Below, one piece after another: positions 1 through 7,615 of a DNA stretch of 64,000 nt; position 1 is the stretch's first letter; every line of letters starts with the position of its first letter. Position numbers and translations under genes: made by a program. Under the pieces are notes generated by a model. It did no database searches, was not told the origin of the DNA, and saw nothing but the letters and a program-made list of their open reading frames with translations. The stretch comes from Mesorhizobium amorphae CCNWGS0123 (lineage in GTDB: Bacteria; Pseudomonadota; Alphaproteobacteria; Rhizobiales; Rhizobiaceae). The stretch spans positions 4,276,001 through 4,340,000 of the forward strand of contig NZ_CP015318.1 in NCBI RefSeq assembly GCF_001686985.1. Reading direction: 5' to 3'.

Positions 1-185
1 CCGATCAGCGCGTTGCGGCGGTCATTGCCGCCGGCAAGCAGGCCGATGCCCGCACCGGCCAGCGCGCCAAGGCCGGCGCCGGCTGCCGTGTTGGAGACCT
101 TCTGCTCCCCGGTGTACGGATCGGTTGTGGTGCAAGCGCTCACGAGCACAGCCGTCGCCACGACGACGAGCACAGTCTTTTTCAT
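1..185 (-). CDS. Glycine-zipper outer-membrane lipoprotein, 5' part only
   Basis: Reading from the ATG at 185 towards position 1 gives 61 codons that run off the window edge. The start MKKTVLVVVATAVLVSAC is a lipoprotein signal peptide with lipobox VSAC (Cys18). It is followed by DPYTGEQ and a Gly/Ala-rich stretch (GAGLGALAGAGIGLLAGG) typical of glycine-zipper domains. This arrangement is common in rhizobial lipoproteins that carry a C-terminal OmpA-like peptidoglycan-binding domain, but that part lies outside the window, so the OmpA assignment is inference. Likely role: outer-membrane anchoring or envelope integrity. Confidence 0.75.
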   Translation of the reverse strand, partial: MKKTVLVVVATAVLVSACTTTDPYTGEQKVSNTAAGAGLGALAGAGIGLLAGGNDRRNALI

Positions 186-345
186 AGAATCGTCCCTCTT
201 CAAACCGCAGCCATTGCAGCCGCGCATACAAGCCCTTCGCCCGGACTTGTACATGAAATACGGCGAAAAGCGGAACGGGGAAAGCGCCGGCCAAGGCTTT
301 TCCAGGCTCAATCACACGTTGCCGCGCCAGCCTCTGCGAGACCGG

Positions 346-714
346 CTACCAGAGGTTCCTGCCGTCGATGACGACCACCTCGACCTTGTCGAGATCGAAA
401 TCGTCGAACAGGCGCGAATTCACGCTGATCTTCGGATTGTCGAAATCCGGCTCGCCGCTCGACCAGTCCGGCGTCTCGGTGAAGGTGCCGCAACCGCATG
501 TGGCGCAAAATCCGTGCTTTATGGTTTTTGACCCCCAGCGGTAGAAAGAGACGTTTTCAGGCGGGCTGGTGAGCTTGAATTGCGAGGGAACGTAGTAGGC
601 CCAGAGCGAGCCGCGCTTCGAGCAGAAGGTGCATGTGCATTGCGTCACGGTCTCGGGCGCTTGCGAAACCTCGAATGTCGTCGCCTTGCAGTGGCAGCTT
701 CCCTTGATGGTCAT
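346..714 (-). CDS. GFA-family (glutathione-dependent formaldehyde-activating enzyme-like) zinc protein
   Basis: The product is 122 aa starting MTIKGSCHCKATTFEV; the ATG at 714 is preceded by GAGAGGAA, so the longer upstream reading frame is not used. The GFA/CENP-V fold is indicated by the cysteine pattern: SCHC near residues 7-9, QCTCTFC (about 26-32) and CATCGCGT (about 70-76), which bind two zinc ions in this family. Founding members were proposed to help formaldehyde condense with glutathione; most homologues have no proven substrate. The C-terminal KVEVVVIDGRNLW is a variant ending. A broken paralogous tail lies about 0.85 kb away at 1560-1706. Confidence 0.85.
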   Translation of the reverse strand: MTIKGSCHCKATTFEVSQAPETVTQCTCTFCSKRGSLWAYYVPSQFKLTSPPENVSFYRWGSKTIKHGFCATCGCGTFTETPDWSSGEPDFDNPKISVNSRLFDDFDLDKVEVVVIDGRNLW

Positions 715-863
715 GAACGAGTTCCTCTCCGTTGCCCGCCGCGGCAAAGGCAACATAAAGAAACGTTCCTGACAACCGCCTGTCGGCAGGCTTGCATGCC
801 TGCCGCACCCAAGCCGAACCCTCAAAGCCACGCCCTCGCGCCGATCCCGTGACGGCAATTGCC

Positions 864-1241
864 TCAATATGAGCGTGGTGGCACGAACAGGCAGATCGTC
901 TTGCCGGCATCGAGACCAGCCTGGTGCGCACACCAGTGGAAATCGCCGTCAGGGCTGTCCTTGACGCGCTTGTCGCTCATTGGAACAACCTCACCCGTGC
1001 CGGCGATTACATAACCCTCGGGCCTTTCCAACACTTCGCCCGTATGCGTGGTACGGCAATCGTAGTTGGCACAGCAGGCGAACGGATAGCTCCAGCCCTG
1101 CGGCCGCGCCGCGGTGGGCTTGGCATCGTGCGCGAAAGCAGGCGCCGTCAGCAATGCGATCGCACCGGTTGCGAACAGGGAAAACAGAAGTCGGCCAGCC
1201 GGTTGAACGGCAGCGGCCGATCGAAGTGTGGCAGCAGACAT
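864..1241 (-). CDS. Secreted hypothetical protein with four cysteines
   Basis: The product is 125 aa with an N-terminal signal peptide (hydrophobic FSLFATGAIALLTAPAFA, predicted cleavage after AFA-HD at about residue 38). The mature part, about 88 aa, has cysteines in CCANYDC plus C in FHWCAH and ICLFVPP, compatible with disulfides or metal binding in the periplasm. The start ATG has AAAGGAAC upstream. I do not recognise a named domain. It is probably a conserved rhizobial periplasmic protein. It stands alone, with 300 bp of apparently empty DNA upstream. Confidence 0.7.
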   Translation of the reverse strand: MSAATLRSAAAVQPAGRLLFSLFATGAIALLTAPAFAHDAKPTAARPQGWSYPFACCANYDCRTTHTGEVLERPEGYVIAGTGEVVPMSDKRVKDSPDGDFHWCAHQAGLDAGKTICLFVPPRSY

Positions 1242-1559
1242 GGAAATGTTCCTTTCAAACGAGCCCCAAGCGTTTCGCTTGCCCGTTCCCAGAACGTGTC
1301 TTCCCAGTGGCCAGATCGTCAGGTCGCAGATATGCCGCGTCCGGCCATAAATGCTTTTGGTCCCTCAGCCCGAATGCTGGGCTGATTCCTTGGTCGGCGC
1401 AAGGAATTGCTGAGCGCATAGTGCCGCAGCCCGGCGCCGACATCTGCCATACGAAATGGTGCGCCGGCTTGGTTAACGAGCAGTTAACGCAGCCTGCGGC
1501 CAGGGATTGCACTCAACGAAATACGCACCCGCTGGTTCCGCCTACCCGCCGGCGGAAGC
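1242..1559. other. Intergenic stretch without convincing gene
   Basis: Short frames here have no good start site or recognisable protein. The part next to 1241 should hold the promoter of the secreted protein gene (minus strand). Nothing else is supported. Confidence 0.5.
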
Positions 1560-1706
1560 TCAGTTCACATACCCCTTATACTGCGGCAGGTCGTCGGTGA
1601 CTGTGAACCATTTCGCCTTGGAATCGACGAAGATGTGGGCCGTCGGGCGGGTGCTCGGATCGTCCGGAAGCGCAGGAAACCGCCATTTGCAGGCCGGTCT
1701 CACTGA
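1560..1706 (-). pseudogene. GFA-family gene remnant, C-terminal end only
   Basis: On the minus strand, the frame ending in TGA at 1560-1562 encodes RPTAHIFVDSKAKWFTVTDD followed by LPQYKGYVN. This is the characteristic end of GFA-family proteins (x-TAHIxVxSKAxWxxxxDxLPQY). The frame begins only about 10 bases after the prfB stop, has no start codon of its own, and lacks all zinc-binding cysteines except one near its beginning. It is therefore a truncated remnant, presumably left by a deletion that joined it to the 3' side of prfB. It is distinct from the intact GFA gene at 346-714, which ends differently. Confidence 0.7.
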
Positions 1707-1719
1707 ATGTGAACATACC

Positions 1720-2851
1720 CTAGTCGAGGTCCGCCACCGCTTCGCCGGCCCCGCCCTCGATGCGCTGCGACAGCGAGGCCTCCATGAAATCGTCGAGATC
1801 GCCGTCGAGCACGCTCGACGGGCTGGTGCTCTCGACGCCGGTGCGCAAATCCTTCACCAGCTGGTAGGGCTGCAGCACATAGGAGCGAATCTGGTGGCCC
1901 CAGCCGATGTCGCTCTTCGACGCCTCGGTGGCGTTGGCCACCGCTTCGCGCTTCTTCAGCTCTTCCTCGTAGAGGCGCGAGCGCAGCATCTCCCAGGCCT
2001 TGGCCTTGTTCTTGTGCTGCGAGCGCTCGGCCTGGCAGGCAACCGCGATGCCGGTAGCGATATGGGTGATGCGGACCGCGGAATCGGTGGTGTTGACGTG
2101 CTGGCCGCCCGAGCCGGACGAACGATAGGTGTCGATGCGGACATCGGATTCCGAAACGTCGATCTCGATCGTGTCGTCGATGACCGGATAGACCCAGACG
2201 CTGGCGAAGGAGGTGTGGCGGCGGGCATTGCTGTCATAAGGCGAAATGCGCACCAGGCGGTGGACGCCGGATTCCGTCTTCATCCAGCCATAGGCGTTGT
2301 GGCCTTTGATCAGCAGCGTGGCGGACTTGATGCCGGCCTCTTCGCCGTCGTGAACTTCCAGCACTTCAACCTTGAAGCGGCGCCGTTCCGCCCAGCGCGT
2401 GTACATGCGCAACAGCATCGAGGCCCAGTCCTGGCTCTCGGTGCCGCCGGCGCCGGCATGGATTTCGAGATAGGTGTCGTTGGCGTCCGCCTCGCCCGAC
2501 AGCAGCGTCTCGACCTGGCGGGCCTTCGCCTCGCCTTGCATCGAGCGCAATGACGCTTCGGCCTCGGCAATGACGCCCTCGTCGCCCTCTTCCTCACCAA
2601 GCTCGATCAGCCCGACATTGTCTTCCAGCGCCTGGGTCAGGCCCTTGACCGCAGCGATGCCCTCCTCGAGGCCCTGGCGTTCCCGCATCAGCTTCTGCGC
2701 TTCCAGCGGCTCGTTCCAGAGGCTGGAATCCTCTGCCCGCACATTCAGGTACTCAAGCCGCTTTATGGCCTGGTCCCAGTCAAAGATGCCTCCTCAGCAG
2801 GGTTATCGCCTGCCTGATCTCGTCGACAATATTCTGCGTTTCCGCGCGCAT
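1720..2851 (-). CDS. prfB: Peptide chain release factor 2 (RF2), with programmed +1 frameshift
   Basis: RF2 recognises UGA and UAA stop codons and triggers peptide release. The true start is the ATG at 2851: MRAETQNIVDEIRQAITLLRRHL is read in one frame to CTT, then an in-frame TGA. A +1 shift (CTT-TGAC) continues as DWDQAIKRLEYLNVRAEDSS into the main frame, giving about 376 aa. The catalytic GGQ lies near residue 248 in GSGGQHVN. The UGA-reading SPF motif appears as SPY in RISPYDSNARR. An automatic call starting at 2742 would miss the first 36 residues. It lies downstream of mrcA, separated by a 47-bp repeat. Confidence 0.95.
2779..2794 (-). promoter_or_regulatory. prfB autoregulatory frameshift site
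   Basis: Read on the minus strand: AGGAGG (2794-2789), three bases, then CTT TGA C (2785-2779). An internal Shine-Dalgarno sequence three bases before CUU-UGA-C is the established signal for +1 frameshifting in RF2 genes. Low RF2 slows termination at UGA and promotes the shift, so RF2 controls its own synthesis. Confidence 0.95.
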
Positions 2852-2945
2852 GCTGGCTGTTCGATCCTGTTGCTGAAAATGGCGCTTGGTCGGCGCGATA
2901 CATAGGGACGGCACCGCCGCCTGTAAAGCGAAATGGGCCGGCTAA

Positions 2946-2992
2946 ACCATGATCCCGAAAAGTGGAAACCGGTTTTCGGATAAGATCATGGT
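2946..2992. repeat. 47-bp interspersed palindromic repeat, copy 1 (ATGATC subtype)
   Basis: The ends ACCATGATC and GATCATGGT are reverse complements. Inside them CCGAAAA (2955-2961) pairs with TTTTCGG (2973-2979) around a short loop. It sits in the gap between mrcA and prfB, both on the minus strand. The layout and length match the copies at 33848 and 36592, whose outer arms differ in sequence. Such elements are abundant in rhizobial genomes; the function is unknown. Confidence 0.85.
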
Positions 2993-3031
2993 CCGGCCAA
3001 AGGAGGCCGGCTCGGTTCGATATCGAGGTCG

Positions 3032-5488
3032 TCAGTAGAGGCCGCCGCCGCCCGACTGGATGGCCTGCGTGGCTTGCGGCGACAGCGCGCCGCCGGCGCC
3101 GTTGGAACCGTCGGCGCCCATGCCGATCACCCAATAACTGTCGGCCGGACCGGTGCCGGGCTTGAAGGCTTCGATGATGGTGCCCGCCTCGCCTTCGCCT
3201 GCCTTCATGCCGGTCTTGCGGTTGATGGCGATCAGCTTCATGCCTTCCGGTACCTGGAAGTCGACATTGGGCGTGCCGTCGAGCGCCACGCGCATGAAAT
3301 CCTTGAAGATCGGCGCCGCCAGACCGCCACCGGTCGCGCCTTTGCCAAGCCCGCGTGGCGTGTCGTAGCCCATATAGAGGCCGACGACGAGGTTCGGCGT
3401 ATAGCCGATGAACCAGGCGTCCTTCTCGTCATTCGTCGTGCCGGTCTTGCCGGCGATATGACGGCCGAGTTCTGCGATGGTGGCGCCGGTGCCGCGCTGC
3501 ACGACGCCTTCCATCATCGAGGTGATCTGATAGGCGGTCATAGGATCGAGCACCTGCTCGGCATTGTCGACCAGTTCCGGCTCGGGCTGGTTCTTCCATT
3601 CGTTGGCGTTGCAGCCTTCGCAGCCGCGCTCGTCCTGCTTGAACACGGTCTTGCCGTAGCGGTCCTGGATGCGGTCGATGAGCGAGGGTTTGATCGACTT
3701 GCCGCCATTGGCCATGATCGAATAGGCCGACACCATGCGCATGACCGTCGTCTCGCCGGAGCCCAGCGCCATCGGCAGATACGCCGCCAGATGGTCATAA
3801 ACACCGAAGCGCTCGGCATATTCCACGACCAGCTTCATGCCCATGTCGTTGGCAAGCCGCACCGTCATCAGGTTGCGTGATTTTTCGATGCCGGAACGCA
3901 AGGTCGCCGGACCGGCCGCGGTGCCGTCATAGTTCTTCGGCGTCCATGTCGTGTTGCCGCTCTGGATGGTGATCGGACCGTCCATGATCACCGAGGCCGG
4001 CGTGTAGCCATTGTCGAGCGCCGCCGAATAGACGATCGGCTTGAACGAAGAGCCCGGCTGGCGCATCGCCTGCGTCGCGCGGTTGAATTCCGACTGCGCA
4101 TAGGAGAAGCCACCGACCATGGCCAGCACGCGGCCGGTGTGCGGATCCATGGCGACCAGGCCACCTTCCACTTCCGGAACCTGGCGCAGGCTGTAGGCGC
4201 TGTCGGAACCTTCGTTCTTCTGCACGTAGATGACGTCGCCGGGCTTGAGCACGTCGGCCGGCGACTTGGCCTTGACCGTCTTGCCGTCGACAACATGGCG
4301 CATGGCAAAGCCCATGTCTTCCTTGCTGACCGTGCCTTCGACGCGCTCCTTGACGATGTCGCCGGAAACCTGGCGTGTCGGTTGCAGGCCGATGGTGAGG
4401 CCGGTCTCGGAACTGTCGAGCACGACGGCCAAGGACCATTCCGGCACGTCTTCCAGCCCCTTGACGTTGCCGAGCGGCACGCCCCAGTCGCCGGAGACGT
4501 CGATATTCTTCACCGGCCCGCGATAGCCGCGCAGCGTGTCGTATTTCAGCAACCCGTTCTGCATCGCCTTGCGGGCGATGAGCTGGATCTTCGGATCGAG
4601 CGTCGTCCGGACGGACAGACCGCCTTCGTAGAGCGCATTCTCGCCGTAGCGGGAAATGATCTGGCGGCGCACTTCCTCGGTAAAGTATTCGCCGGCGAAC
4701 AGATAGGTGCCGTTGCGGCGCGGCGTGACACCGAGCGGCTCGGCCTTGGCCTTGTCGCCCTCTTCGCGCGTCACATAGCCGTTCACGACCATCTGGTCGA
4801 TGACCCAGTTGCGGCGCTCGAGCGCACGGTCGGCATGTTTGAAGGGATGGTAGTTATTGGGGCCCTTCGGCAGCGAGGCCAGATAGGCCGCTTCCGCCAC
4901 GGTCAACTCATTCACCGATTTGTCGAAATAGGTGAGCGCGGCACCGGCGACGCCATAGGCGCCGAAGCCGAAAAAGATCTCGTTGAGATAGAGCTCGAGA
5001 ATGCGGTCCTTCGAATAGGCCTGCTCGATGCGGAAGGCCAGGATCATCTCCTTGATCTTGCGCTCATAGGTCTGGTCCGAGGTGAGCAGGAAGTTCTTCG
5101 CCACCTGCTGGGTGATCGTCGAGGCACCGACCTGGCGCCTGCCCGAGCCGGCATTCTGCAAATTGACGATGACCGCGCGGCCAAGGCCGGTCACGTCGAT
5201 ACCCGGATGGTTGTAGAAATTCTTGTCCTCGGCCGACAGGAAGGCCGCCTTGACGCGATCCGGAACCGCCTGGATTGGCAGATAGAGGCGCCGTTCGCGT
5301 GCATATTCGGCCATCAGCGATCCGTCGGACGCATGGATGCGCGTCGTCACCGGCGGCTCGTATTTGGCCAGCACTTCGTAGTCGGGCAGGTCCTTCGACA
5401 GATGGCCGATATAGATCGCCACGCCCGCGGCCACCAGAAGGGCCAGCGTCGTGCCGATGCCAAAGAAATAGCCGATGAGACGAATCAT
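3032..5488 (-). CDS. mrcA: Penicillin-binding protein 1A (bifunctional transglycosylase/transpeptidase)
   Basis: The product is 818 aa. This class A PBP polymerises and cross-links peptidoglycan at the outer face of the inner membrane. It has an N-terminal membrane anchor (about residues 5-27), then a GT51 glycosyltransferase domain with catalytic Glu in SAEDKNFYNHPG (about 86) and QQVAKNFLL. An OB-like insert precedes the transpeptidase domain, which has the nucleophile in GSSFKP (about 481), SRN (about 535) and KTGTT (about 680). The C-terminus is Gly-rich. It follows amiC in the same direction with a 214-bp gap and probably forms a cell-wall cluster with it. Confidence 0.95.
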   Translation of the reverse strand: MIRLIGYFFGIGTTLALLVAAGVAIYIGHLSKDLPDYEVLAKYEPPVTTRIHASDGSLMAEYARERRLYLPIQAVPDRVKAAFLSAEDKNFYNHPGIDVTGLGRAVIVNLQNAGSGRRQVGASTITQQVAKNFLLTSDQTYERKIKEMILAFRIEQAYSKDRILELYLNEIFFGFGAYGVAGAALTYFDKSVNELTVAEAAYLASLPKGPNNYHPFKHADRALERRNWVIDQMVVNGYVTREEGDKAKAEPLGVTPRRNGTYLFAGEYFTEEVRRQIISRYGENALYEGGLSVRTTLDPKIQLIARKAMQNGLLKYDTLRGYRGPVKNIDVSGDWGVPLGNVKGLEDVPEWSLAVVLDSSETGLTIGLQPTRQVSGDIVKERVEGTVSKEDMGFAMRHVVDGKTVKAKSPADVLKPGDVIYVQKNEGSDSAYSLRQVPEVEGGLVAMDPHTGRVLAMVGGFSYAQSEFNRATQAMRQPGSSFKPIVYSAALDNGYTPASVIMDGPITIQSGNTTWTPKNYDGTAAGPATLRSGIEKSRNLMTVRLANDMGMKLVVEYAERFGVYDHLAAYLPMALGSGETTVMRMVSAYSIMANGGKSIKPSLIDRIQDRYGKTVFKQDERGCEGCNANEWKNQPEPELVDNAEQVLDPMTAYQITSMMEGVVQRGTGATIAELGRHIAGKTGTTNDEKDAWFIGYTPNLVVGLYMGYDTPRGLGKGATGGGLAAPIFKDFMRVALDGTPNVDFQVPEGMKLIAINRKTGMKAGEGEAGTIIEAFKPGTGPADSYWVIGMGADGSNGAGGALSPQATQAIQSGGGGLY

Positions 5489-5702
5489 GCCCGCTCCAGT
5501 CCGTGGTCCGGGAATTTCCTAAACGAAGCCGCCTTCCGCGCAAGCTTCCGGGACGGTCCCAATCCGCAATGGAAAACCCATGTCGCCATCATGTGGACAA
5601 AATACGGCAACGCTGGGACTTCGGCTTCCCGTGCGGGAAATAATAGCGCCGGGTGTTGTCGTCGCGCAACGCTGCCTCTGGTTGCAGGCGGCAGCGGTCA
5701 TA

Positions 5703-6962
5703 TCAGCCTCCGGCTCCCGTCCCCATCTTGGCCGAGGCGAACAGCGCGACAGCGTTGGTGATGCTCTGCGCCGCCTTGCTGCGCCAATCGGCATCCAGCA
5801 ATTGCGCCTCGTCCTTGGCGTTCGACAGATAGCCGAGCTCGACCAGCACCGAAGGCACGTCGGGCGCCTTCAGCACCTTGAAGCCGGCTGAACGCTGCGG
5901 ATTGTTGATCAGGCCGACGCTGGTCGAGAGCTGACCGACCAGCGTGTGGGCAAAGCTCATCGAGAAGTTGTGCGTCTCGCGGCGGATCAGGTCGATCAGG
6001 ATGTCGGTGACTTCCTTGTTGTCGTCCTTGATCTCCATGCCAGCGAACTGGTCGGAAAGGTTTTCACGATCGGCCAGTGCCTGCGCCTCGGGATCGGACG
6101 CCTTGTCGGAGACTGTATAGACGGTGGCACCCCGAATGCCCTTGACGCTGATCGTATCGGCATGGATCGAGATCAAAAGGTCGGCCTCGTGCTGGCGGGC
6201 GATGCGCACCCGGTCGTCCAGCCGCAGGAATTCGTCCTTGTCGCGCGTCATGAACACGTCGTAGCTGCCGACCGCGGCGAGCCTTTCGCGCAATTCGGTG
6301 GCGAAGGCGAGCGTGACGTTCTTCTCGATGGTGCCGTGGAGCCCCTCGGCGCCGCCGTCGATGCCGCCATGGCCGGGATCGATGACGACCGTGAAGCGGT
6401 GGCCCGGATTGGAGATCGGCCCGGTGCCGACCCTGGAACCCTTGTCGGTCGAAACCGTCGAACCGGTGGTCAGCGCCTGGTTGGCTAGAGCGGCGTCGAA
6501 CTCCCGCGCCGAAGCCGCCGACATGTCGATGGCGATTCGGTAGCCCTTGCCGTCATCGTTCTTGAGCACGTCGAGCTTGTCGACCGAAAACGGCCCCTTG
6601 CCGGTGAGGATCAGCCGCGATCCCTGGCCGAGATCGCCGTAACGCACGGCCTTGACCAGGCCGCGGGCCTTCACGTCCCTGGCACTGATGGCAAACCTGG
6701 TGCGCGGCAAATCGACGACCAGGCGATTGGGACCGCGCAACAGGAACCATTTGATGTCGGGCTCGCGATCGAAATTCATGACGATGCGCATCTTGGTGGC
6801 ATCGCCCGCCATCTTGTAGCCGGTGGCGCCGAGCAGCGCCTCGGTGGCGTGCGAAGCGGTGGCGAAAGCGAGGAAAGCCGCCATCAGCAAAAGGGCGCAG
6901 ACGGCGTGCAGCAAAGGCCTCGCAGCGCCGTGACCCTTGTTTGCCGTGCCTACCAGTCCCAT
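5703..6962 (-). CDS. amiC: N-acetylmuramoyl-L-alanine amidase with AMIN domain
   Basis: The product is 419 aa and should cleave the amide bond between MurNAc and the stem peptide during septum splitting. It has a signal peptide (hydrophobic LLLMAAFLAFATASHA, to about residue 40) and an AMIN domain (about 45-150, with MRIVMNFDREPDIKWFLL). The Amidase_3 catalytic domain (about 190-410) has zinc ligands His in IDPGHGGIDGGA, Glu in GTIEKN and His in SIHAD, plus the catalytic Glu in VELGYLSN. It precedes mrcA. The divergent neighbour is rne. Confidence 0.93.
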   Translation of the reverse strand: MGLVGTANKGHGAARPLLHAVCALLLMAAFLAFATASHATEALLGATGYKMAGDATKMRIVMNFDREPDIKWFLLRGPNRLVVDLPRTRFAISARDVKARGLVKAVRYGDLGQGSRLILTGKGPFSVDKLDVLKNDDGKGYRIAIDMSAASAREFDAALANQALTTGSTVSTDKGSRVGTGPISNPGHRFTVVIDPGHGGIDGGAEGLHGTIEKNVTLAFATELRERLAAVGSYDVFMTRDKDEFLRLDDRVRIARQHEADLLISIHADTISVKGIRGATVYTVSDKASDPEAQALADRENLSDQFAGMEIKDDNKEVTDILIDLIRRETHNFSMSFAHTLVGQLSTSVGLINNPQRSAGFKVLKAPDVPSVLVELGYLSNAKDEAQLLDADWRSKAAQSITNAVALFASAKMGTGAGG

Positions 6963-7615
6963 TTCTTTCCAGTCGCTCCCGGTTCTTGGCGCCAGGCGCC
7001 GGGTCGTTTCGTCGAAGTGCCGGTTAGGCCGCGGACTCGATTAACGATTGGTATCCAGAGAAGGTTAACCAAGCCTTTTCGGACAAGGAATTGGAGCCTG
7101 TGCTTCCCCAACGGAACCGCTTTTTGCCGGCATCCTAAATCGGGGTTGCCTTCCATGCCGCCAAATCATAAAAGCGATGGTGGATCACTGCAATCCTGGA
7201 ACCGCTTCCTCCGCAGCTTCCTGCTACAGGTCAGATGAAAAGCGGCTCCTTTCGCTTCCCAGCGAAAAGGCTTCAGGTGATCGCGATGAATTTCGCAGGT
7301 GCGCGCCCGTGGCGGGGGAAACGCCTGCGTGAGGAAAACGGCCGGGTTTGTCCCGCGCCGGCTCTGTATGAGCAAACAAGCTGGTCCGGTCTTTCCGGGC
7401 TTTGGTTCAAAAGGTTCTGCTGGTGACGATGGCTTCAAGCGCAATCATGGAAAGGTCCGCATCAGACCGCGCCATTATGGCTGCGGGCGGCACCGCCATG
7501 GCGCTCAAGCGGCGGCCGGCGGACGTTCAATTATCCGGCACCCACACTCCAGACACGCAGCAGCAGGCCTTGCCTCGCAAGCTGCGGCTGACGGCTGCCG
7601 GGGGGAAACGAAATA
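6963..7615. other. Divergent promoter region and long rne leader
   Basis: The 653 bp between the divergent amiC and rne starts hold no convincing gene. Frames on either strand are short and lack conserved-looking protein. RNase E genes in other bacteria are autoregulated through structured 5' leaders, and this one could contain such a leader; this is inference. GC-rich inverted segments around 7290-7330 (cgcgcccgtggcgg, aaacgcctgcg) could fold. Confidence 0.4.

Noticed and set aside
1255..1512. 85-aa minus-strand open frame in the intergenic gap
   Set aside because: No credible start signal or family resemblance; kept as empty intergenic DNA.
4139..5761. 540-aa plus-strand open frame
   Set aside because: It is antisense to mrcA, which has all PBP1A motifs.
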